DNA of 19,743 bases, taken from NCBI GenBank assembly GCA_005223375.1, contig RXOD01004631.1, positions 1 through 19,743 on the forward strand. The letters are read 5' to 3'. Within the stretch, counting starts at the first letter, position 1, and every line of letters begins with the position of its first letter. Origin of the DNA: Amoebophrya sp. AT5.2. Taxonomy: Eukaryota > Sar > Dinophyceae > Syndiniales > Amoebophryaceae. This document shows, piece after piece, positions 14,861-19,743 of this stretch. Below the pieces are notes generated by a model. That model did no database searches and was not told the DNA's origin. It saw only the letters and a list, made by a program, of their open reading frames with translations. The position numbers and the translations under genes are program-made.

Positions 14861-15427
14861 CTAGTTTGCTTGGAGTAGAACAAAAGGCACGCCGGTGCGT
14901 GCAACTGCACGAAAAAAGAATCGTGAACAGTACGGGTCCTCTCTGATGTGGCATGCTGTTCCTTGCATCACGTCCGCCTGTCTGTATTGCTTCCAGCCCG
15001 AGGCCACGGTTCCGCGCTGCGTGTCTGGCGATGCTCGTCTTGTTCGCACGGACAAACCCGCCATGTTCATCGGAGGTATGCCGCTCGAAGTAGATGCTGC
15101 AGCACCTGCGCGTCTTCCGTCATCTTCTCGTGCTCCCCTACTGCTCCCTAAAACAGTTGCTGTTCCAGCAGGAGCCTTCCCCTTTGCCCCCGGCGCCAGT
15201 GCGTTTACCGTTCCCCCCGGGGTGTTCAGAACTACGGCCGTACTCGTGTCCTGGAGCGCCCGCCGCACGCGCGAGCTCTCATGCGCAGCTTCGTAGCGCA
15301 AGAGCGAACGACTAGCCACAGTCTCCCCAGCCAGCATCTTGTTGTCCGGGCTCTCCACGACGCCCGTGGCTGCCTTCGCACCGGCTACAGCCTTGGTCTC
15401 TGGTGGAGAAGCCGCAGGCTCGGGCAT
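14861..15427 (-). CDS. unknown Ala/Ser-rich protein, 188 aa
   Basis: The frame from ATG 15425-15427 (MPEPAASPPETKAVAGAKAA) runs to TAG 14861. A strong 3' splice site lies 18 nt upstream of the ATG, which supports this start as the first ATG of a second exon with the 5' UTR spliced. The protein is low-complexity Ala/Gly/Ser/Arg with a predicted helix (SRSLLRYEAAHESSRVRRAL) and a better structured Cys-containing end (QADVMQGTACHIREDPYCSR). No membrane segment is obvious. No family recognised. The next gene upstream on this strand is 16209-17093. Confidence 0.45.
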   Translation of the reverse strand: MPEPAASPPETKAVAGAKAATGVVESPDNKMLAGETVASRSLLRYEAAHESSRVRRALQDTSTAVVLNTPGGTVNALAPGAKGKAPAGTATVLGSSRGAREDDGRRAGAAASTSSGIPPMNMAGLSVRTRRASPDTQRGTVASGWKQYRQADVMQGTACHIREDPYCSRFFFRAVARTGVPFVLLQAN

Positions 15428-16208
15428 CGAAGACCAGAAGCGAGACTGAAACGAAAGAACCGAGTTTAAAACGTAGATGGGGTGAATCCGATGATCGCGT
15501 GAGGCTTGCAATTCTGTCGCTTGCCTTGTTCCTTCGTGATGTTCGTGTTTCTATGGGGGGGATGGGGAAGTTGTCATCTTGTGGGTAGCTGCGTCACTGT
15601 CAAATCAAGATTTAGCTTTGGAGTCCGAGTAGGAAAAGTACAGTGATCTCAGACACGCATACACGAGTTTCAATTGATTCTGACGAAAATGACGGACCAC
15701 GGCAATGAAACAAACGAAGCATGACATCACATCTAGACCTTGCGACGACAACGAAAACCGCGTGTTGTAAACGGTGGAAGAGGAAAACCGAGGCTCTCGT
15801 GGACGCACGCGGTGCAAAAAGCATACAACATTCATAGAAAGCTATAGTTTTGGCAGCCGATGTAGCGGCCCCGTACGAGTATACGGGGGCGATGGGGTGA
15901 AACAAGCATACAAAAATAGGGGCGGCAGCAGGGAAGTCGAAGTGAGCCGGTGGGAGGGAAAGGAAAGGTGTGGAAAATAAGCCTAAGCCAAAGCCAGTAG
16001 CTAGAAATAAAATCAATGGGAATAGCGCATACTTGTGTAATGGCTATGGCAATGGGTATGGGAGGGGTGCCACCCAAACCTTCTGACCGCGGAGTTCCGC
16101 CTTTGCTCCTACTTCCGACCTCTTTCTTGCAAGACAACCAAAGTAGGGGGACCCCGCAGACCCCCTCGCCCTCCCGAATTTCACAATGTTGTGTACCATT
16201 TGCTTACT
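15428..16208. other. no gene recognised
   Basis: Between two minus-strand genes. The open frames here lack ATG starts or are low in protein character. The minus-strand frame at 15612-16016 is rich in Phe and Cys but begins at a non-ATG codon. A short ATGGCT/ATGGCA/ATGGGT repetition occurs near 16038-16064. It probably holds the 3' UTR of 16209-17093 and an upstream exon or intron of 14861-15427. Confidence 0.4.
15445..15475 (-). other. strong 3' splice site before the 188-aa gene
   Basis: The minus strand reads GGTTCTTTCGTTTCAG|TCTCGC, an almost pure pyrimidine tract ending in CAG at 15446, with a possible branch (TTTTAAAC) about 24 nt upstream. The first ATG follows 18 nt later. No matching donor could be chosen by eye in 15476-16200. 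Confidence 0.45.
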
Positions 16209-17093
16209 TTAGCTGCTACTTGCTTCCCTCCTGGCCCCACCATACACAACGCCTGTTGCTGGATCAATATCCTGATCCTCGTCCTCCATGCTGGGTTCAT
16301 CGACCGCAAAAGAAGAAGACGAAGAGCCTCCTGCTTCATCTTCTGCGGACGGTGGTACTGGAAGAGTAGATCCTGGCACGGGCGTCTTATCCGATCCAAG
16401 CACTTCTCCCGACGTCTGCTCGCTTGTTTCCGCCGGCGGCGGAAAGCAGGTTGCGCACAGCACGAAGGTTTCGGTGGCGAGCAGGAGCGCGGCCCACTGG
16501 TGTTGGAGCTTGTTGGCTGTCTCGAACGCCTGAATGCGGCTCCGAATTAAGTGCGTGGCGCAGTACTCCTCCGACAAGTGCTGCGTTTGTTGTAAAAAGT
16601 GCCCATACGACTCGAGCCGATCGTTGTAGTTCCGGTTTACGAACTGCCACTTGTGCACCAGCTCGTCGTGCGCCAGCCGCACGTCCGTCGCGTTCGGGCA
16701 GCACGAGACTTGTGGGCCGTCGTGCGGAGGTGGTCCTCCTGCTTCAGATGGTGGAGATGATGTTGAGTACAAACGGGGGCAGACGGGCGACGCACCCTTG
16801 TACTGTCCGATGTGCTCGCTCGAGCCGGCACCCACCTCCTCATCGGCAAGAAAAAAACGCTCCGTGCTGGTCTCAGAAGCAGAATCCGAGGTTTGAAACC
16901 ACCAGGAGGCGGCGGCGGCGGACTCGTGCGTGCAATAGTTTTGAACGAGCACGGAGTTGAGTTGTTGCGGCGGATGATCAACCCCTATCCGAGAAGGCCG
17001 CTGATCATCCGCCACTGCAAGAGAACGAGCTGCAAAGACTTGAGACGAGACCACAAACAAGACATAGGTCCTCGTTCGGAGCGCCATTGCCAT
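16209..17093 (-). CDS. secretory-pathway protein of unknown function, 294 aa
   Basis: Starts at ATG 17091-17093 with a purine at -3 and G at +4. The N-terminus (MAMALRTRTYVLFVVSSQVF, then AARSLAVA) is a good signal peptide with cleavage near residue 22-28. The mature part has scattered cysteines (NYCTHES, SPVCPRL, VSCCPNATD with an N-glycosylation sequon, EEYCATH, VLCATCF). A helical middle follows (HDELVHKWQFVNRNYNDRLE, SYGHFLQQTQHL), then an acidic Ser/Pro-rich tail (EDEDQDIDPATG). No catalytic motif or known domain. A weak hydrophobic stretch WAALLLATETFVLCAT may be a membrane segment or a buried helix. Secreted or surface protein is the likely class. Confidence 0.6.
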   Translation of the reverse strand: MAMALRTRTYVLFVVSSQVFAARSLAVADDQRPSRIGVDHPPQQLNSVLVQNYCTHESAAAASWWFQTSDSASETSTERFFLADEEVGAGSSEHIGQYKGASPVCPRLYSTSSPPSEAGGPPPHDGPQVSCCPNATDVRLAHDELVHKWQFVNRNYNDRLESYGHFLQQTQHLSEEYCATHLIRSRIQAFETANKLQHQWAALLLATETFVLCATCFPPPAETSEQTSGEVLGSDKTPVPGSTLPVPPSAEDEAGGSSSSSFAVDEPSMEDEDQDIDPATGVVYGGARREASSS

Positions 17094-17366
17094 ATCGCTA
17101 TCGTGGTTACCTTTCTAGTATTAAAATGTCGAGATCGATATCGAAAATTGGAATTCCAGAGCAGGGATCATCAATCAACTAACTATCGGACACTGGTGCT
17201 GGTGCCCAATCGCAATCTATAAGTAGTGGCACAACTTAATAGTACAGATTGGATTCCATTTCCAAAGCACGTCCACCTCCACGTCACGAGCACAAACACA
17301 ATTGAGCAAACAAATTACTTAATTTTTGCGCTCTTCTCATATATTTTTGCGCAGACGTTTTTTGTG
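17094..17366. other. no gene recognised
   Basis: AT-richer spacer between the 60-aa acidic gene and the secretory-protein gene. It presumably holds the promoter and 5' UTR of the latter and the 3' end of the former. No specific element was recognised. Confidence 0.35.
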
Positions 17367-17549
17367 TCAACAAGTACTTTTTGTTTTGAACAACGAGAGA
17401 ATATCCTCGTCCCCTTCCGTTTCGAGGAGTTCGTCTAGTCCCACTTCTTTGCTTTCGTCTCCTGCTTCGGTTGGATTCCAACCGTTGGAGATCGTACGGA
17501 TTGAGTCTTTGGCCAATGAATCGGCCTCAGATAGGCCTGCCAATGCCAT
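17367..17549 (-). CDS. small acidic protein, 60 aa, or first exon of a longer gene
   Basis: ATG 17547-17549 opens MALAGLSEADSLAKDSIRTI and continues with GWNPTEAGDESKEVGLDELL and ETEGDEDILSLFKTK, an acidic and possibly helical sequence unlike a random frame. The frame ends in TGA at 17367, but a plausible 5' splice site (AAAAA|GTACTT) lies just before, so this may be only the first exon. No partner exon could be fixed downstream. No domain recognised. Confidence 0.4.
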   Translation of the reverse strand: MALAGLSEADSLAKDSIRTISNGWNPTEAGDESKEVGLDELLETEGDEDILSLFKTKSTC

Positions 17550-18073
17550 CGGGTAGCTACTAGCACGAGCACTACCTCTTGGCGACTAGTAGCCGTAGCG
17601 CCCGGACCTATTGTTTTGGCGCGATCGCCGCCCGTGTAGAATTTTATATAAAGGCAAGATGACTCTGTGTCTGTGCTAATGATGGGGATCCCACCTCCTT
17701 AATGTCGTCCGTAAGAAAGCCATAGAGTCGGCATCTGCCGGAGCAGCCCTGCCCTAGACACGCGACGGGGGAGGACGCGAGGAGCACAAGCAACCGGAAC
17801 CGCGCACGCACGGAGGAGGAGCACAAGGGGCCGCCCCTCAGTACCTCCGGACACTTGGCCCCCAACTTTGGAAGGAGTAGTAGTACGTCTACGTATCTAT
17901 GAAGAACATATTTACGTGTACTGGTTTTTTTCGGGGGGGTAGTACTTTCACTTTTGATTGACTGACTGATTTGTATTTCCTTTTCCGTGCTCTCCCTAGA
18001 AAAAGGCACTTAGACGCAGAGACATAGTTAGCCTTAGCCTTTTATAAAAAATGCAAAAAAAAAATAAACGCGC
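17550..18073. other. no firm gene; minus-strand open frame of doubtful status
   Basis: A minus-strand frame from 18009 to 17644 begins at a GTG and contains a hydrophobic run (FRLLVLLASSPVACLG) followed by four Cys within CLGQGCSGRC. It could be part of a secretory gene, but it lacks an ATG. An 8-bp inverted repeat (17556-17563 with 17586-17593) lies near the 60-aa gene. The block ends in an A-rich run just before the plus-strand ORF at 18074. Confidence 0.35.
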
Positions 18074-18265
18074 ATGGCACCACGATCACGTAGTGAGAAG
18101 TTGCAAGAAAGCATTGAGCATAACTATAGAATAAGAGAAAAAAAAAGCGATTTGAATAAAGTTGTCACCAAGAGTTCTTATGCGACTCCCCGCGTCTTTA
18201 TCATCTTCATCTCCCTCCTTGCATCCGTCCTCCCGTTTTATTTGGCGGTCGAATTTAACCCGTGA
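18074..18265 (+). CDS. small C-terminally anchored membrane protein, 63 aa
   Basis: One of few plausible plus-strand genes. ATG 18074 gives a basic, helical N-terminal half (MAPRSRSEKLQESIEHNYRI, then REKKSDLNKV) and one hydrophobic segment near the C-terminus (RVFIIFISLLASVLPFYLAV), ending five residues later at TGA. Length and layout are those of small tail-anchored ER proteins such as SERP1/RAMP4 (about 65 aa, basic N-terminus, one C-terminal segment), and the SEK...I pattern is weakly reminiscent. The match is too faint to name it. Codon composition is more AT-rich than in the neighbours. Confidence 0.4.
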   Translation: MAPRSRSEKLQESIEHNYRIREKKSDLNKVVTKSSYATPRVFIIFISLLASVLPFYLAVEFNP

Positions 18266-18824
18266 CCGTCATCATAAGGTCCTTCCTTGAGCTCTCACCC
18301 GATGGACTTGGAAATTGGATTTGATTTTCGTATTGATTTTAAGCGTTCCTAGCACCCCCGTCCTTGCTAAGTAAGGGATGAACATGAATAAACCCGCTAC
18401 GATCATGGAGGTACAGCATCGGGGGCTGGAGCTGGACAAGTGGCTCCAGAGGACCCTGCGCCTGCGCGCGCGCAGTTAGTACTTCTATATAGCTCTCAGC
18501 TGTTCGTGTTTCATGTTTTTCTCGCTACTACTGTTGACACTTCTAGAGATTACACCTCGTCGCAATCACTCAACTATTGTAGTTGTACTCGATGCTGGGG
18601 GGAGAGCTAAACATCGCATATCGTATCTGACCAGGGGACGGCGTCGGCAAAGGCGATTGTGCATCTTAGTATTGTACCTGATCGGGGGTCGTGGACAGCT
18701 GTTGAATACTGTTGGTGATGACGCTGCTCCGCATTCTCGTTTTTCGGGTCGTGGAACTCAAGAATAGCGTTGGGTAGGTCGTTGCTGTAAGTGGAAGGCT
18801 TGGACGCCGGCCCCACTTCTTACG
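18266..18824. other. no gene recognised
   Basis: A plus-strand frame at 18513-18767 starts with MFFSLLLLTLLEI but turns into an Arg-rich, random-looking sequence. A minus-strand frame at 18607-18816 (YSNDLPNAILEFHDPKNENA) is more protein-like but has no ATG; it could be a 3' exon of the Cys-rich gene upstream. Neither can be supported further. Confidence 0.3.
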
Positions 18825-19220
18825 TCAAAGTCGTTTCTGTCCTGGAGGTCGAGGTTTATTAAGTTCACTCTCACTCAACATAAACATTTTCAGATTCAGA
18901 TATAAGAAATAGAAAAGTAGTACACTAGTAAAACCGAGTACGACGACGTCGATGACCCGTGGGCTGCTTCTGCTCGTCACGAGCAGCAGCAGCCCAGCAC
19001 GGGTCATCGATAAATAGATGAGCTCGTGCTTCTTCTCGTCCTCAGCAAGAGGTACATACAATCTCCGTCGGCGGTGCGAACTCAGCAGGACCCGCGGACG
19101 CAGCCAGTCGACGTCCCTCCCTGCACGAAGCTTCTTTCTATTCGGGATGGGAGTTGTGCTGTCGGACGCTTCGGCGAAATCTTCGACCGTCTTTGTTCTC
19201 GCCTGGCCCTGGACCATCAT
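18825..19220 (-). CDS. possible membrane-anchor exon, 131-aa open frame
   Basis: The frame starts at ATG 19218-19220 within the Cys-rich gene, in a different frame, and runs to 18825. It contains a credible membrane segment (VIDVVVLGFTSVLLFYFLYL) followed by a short tail. The upstream half reads KTVEDFAEASDSTTPIPNRK. One reading is that the Cys-rich extracellular repeats are spliced into this frame to give a type I membrane protein. I could not find a donor/acceptor pair that proves it. A large hairpin (18949-19010) lies inside. Confidence 0.25.
   Translation of the reverse strand: MMVQGQARTKTVEDFAEASDSTTPIPNRKKLRAGRDVDWLRPRVLLSSHRRRRLYVPLAEDEKKHELIYLSMTRAGLLLLVTSRSSPRVIDVVVLGFTSVLLFYFLYLNLKMFMLSESELNKPRPPGQKRL
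18949..19010. repeat. large imperfect hairpin (62 nt)
   Basis: The left arm begins TCGATGACCCGT and continues GGGCTGCTTCTGCTCGT. The right arm is its inverted copy with one mismatch and a 3-nt insertion (GCT), leaving a loop of one to a few bases. That makes 12 bp plus 16 of 17 bp paired. Confidence 0.9.
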
Positions 19221-19743
19221 AACGCCCTACTTTGCACGTTTTCTGTTCTGCGTTCCCGTCGACCGGAACTTTTGTGCAGGGTCTTCCAGCCTTATCTCGC
19301 ACCAGCGGCTTGCCGCAGTCTTCCAGTGGCACATCTTCGCATCGCTTCTCGCGGCGTGTGAGAAAGGGCCCGGGCGCGCATGCGCCGTCGTCCCAGAGGC
19401 AGGAGCGCGGCACTGCGACCTTTCCACTGTCGTGCTCCCAGTCCACCGCTGCTTCCAGGCAAGCGTTTTTCTCCGTCAGCTCCTTGCAGGTGGTCGGTTT
19501 GCATTTTTTGTCAGCCTCGTTCCAGATGCAGTTCCGATCGACCGAGTCGGAGTCAGCTTTCGGCGCGGTGCTCCCAATCGTCCTCCCGCAATCGTCACGC
19601 TCAACTTCAGCTATCACGTAACAGTTCGGGATCAGTTCGTTCCAGCGTGGGAAATCATGTCCACCGCGTTTGACCAAAACCAGCGGCCCTGCGCCTGGCC
19701 CTGGACCATCATAAAGCCCCACTTTGCACGTTTTCTGTTCTGC
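19138..19743 (-). CDS. Cys-rich repeat protein, 3' part (partial at window edge)
   Basis: The frame enters from the window edge at 19743 (AEQKTCKVGLYDGPGPG) and is open to 19138. It has 13 Cys in about 180 residues, including paired motifs DRNCIWNEADKKCKPTTC and RSCLWDDGACAP, then KRCEDVPLEDC and GRPCTK, and finally AEQKTCKVGRYDGPGPG again. The N-terminal and C-terminal copies of this last motif are 492 nt (164 codons) apart, so the protein probably consists of tandem units of about 164 residues. C-x-W...C pairs suggest an extracellular, disulfide-bonded protein; no named domain was recognised. The final residues (ENKDGRRFRRSVRQHNSHPE) diverge abruptly after GPGPG and may be read into an intron. 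Confidence 0.6.
   Translation of the reverse strand, partial: AEQKTCKVGLYDGPGPGAGPLVLVKRGGHDFPRWNELIPNCYVIAEVERDDCGRTIGSTAPKADSDSVDRNCIWNEADKKCKPTTCKELTEKNACLEAAVDWEHDSGKVAVPRSCLWDDGACAPGPFLTRREKRCEDVPLEDCGKPLVRDKAGRPCTKVPVDGNAEQKTCKVGRYDGPGPGENKDGRRFRRSVRQHNSHPE
19200..19251 (-). repeat. repeat copy 1, Cys-rich gene
   Basis: Matches 19692-19743 at 50 of 52 positions (differences at 19223 and 19228) and is offset by 492 nt. It encodes AEQKTCKVGRYDGPGPG. Similarity stops abruptly at its low-coordinate end. Confidence 0.9.
19692..19743 (-). repeat. repeat copy 2, Cys-rich gene (cut by window edge)
   Basis: Second copy of the 52-nt segment at 19200-19251, running into the window edge. It encodes AEQKTCKVGLYDGPGPG. 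The repeat may be longer beyond the edge. Confidence 0.9.

Noticed and set aside
17556..17593. 8-bp inverted repeat GCTACTAG/CTAGTAGC near the 60-aa gene
   Set aside because: Too short with a 22-nt spacer to be called a terminator or element end.
1..19743. tRNA, rRNA or CRISPR-like features
   Set aside because: No cloverleaf with conserved A/B boxes, no rRNA-like conserved core, and no spaced repeat array was recognised by eye.

Overview
The window is nuclear DNA of a moderately GC-rich microbial eukaryote. Reasons: candidate GT-AG introns whose removal joins reading frames in phase, ATGs in good context (for example GCCATGG at 10788), long Gln/Ala-rich low-complexity proteins and short well-spaced genes. 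Nearly all convincing coding sequence is on the minus strand. The reverse transcriptase has an unusual 'LSFGNVHSV' segment where many relatives carry an LPFG-type motif; this recalls retroelements of dinoflagellates and related protists, but I cannot name the organism from sequence alone.

Region 1 (about 476-10790, minus strand) is a large tyrosine-recombinase-type (DIRS-like) retrotransposon, read from 10790 down to 476. In transcription order it has: ORF A (acidic and low-complexity, then a globular part), ORF B (about 1100 aa; Gln/Ala/Pro-rich, long coiled coil, C-terminal globular domain), ORF C (Gag-like, Cys/His-rich end), ORF D (coiled coil), a reverse transcriptase/RNase H with its catalytic residues intact, and a tyrosine recombinase. 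The recombinase is only seen after a 77-nt intron is removed. It keeps Arg, Lys, His, Arg and Trp, but the nucleophile Tyr is absent from its expected place. Four candidate introns (1157-1233, 4050-4144, 4201-4846, 5815-5958) join neighbouring ORFs in phase. Three joins remain unexplained frame changes with long overlaps (A/B, D/RT, RT/YR). No long terminal repeats or inverted repeats were found by eye, so the element's ends are undefined.

Region 2 (about 11300-17550, minus strand) holds a series of unrecognised genes: a probable two-exon gene (11305-12494), a small multi-span membrane protein (12652-12915), a 248-aa protein (13994-14740), a 188-aa protein preceded by a strong 3' splice site (14861-15427), a 294-aa secretory protein with a signal peptide (16209-17093) and a 60-aa acidic protein (17367-17549). 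Between 12916 and 13993 lie a 9-nt minisatellite and a possible plus-strand coding relic.

Region 3 (17550-19743) has a small plus-strand protein with one C-terminal membrane segment, a large imperfect hairpin, and the 3' end of a Cys-rich minus-strand gene that runs off the window. That gene shows a repeat period of 492 nt (164 codons).
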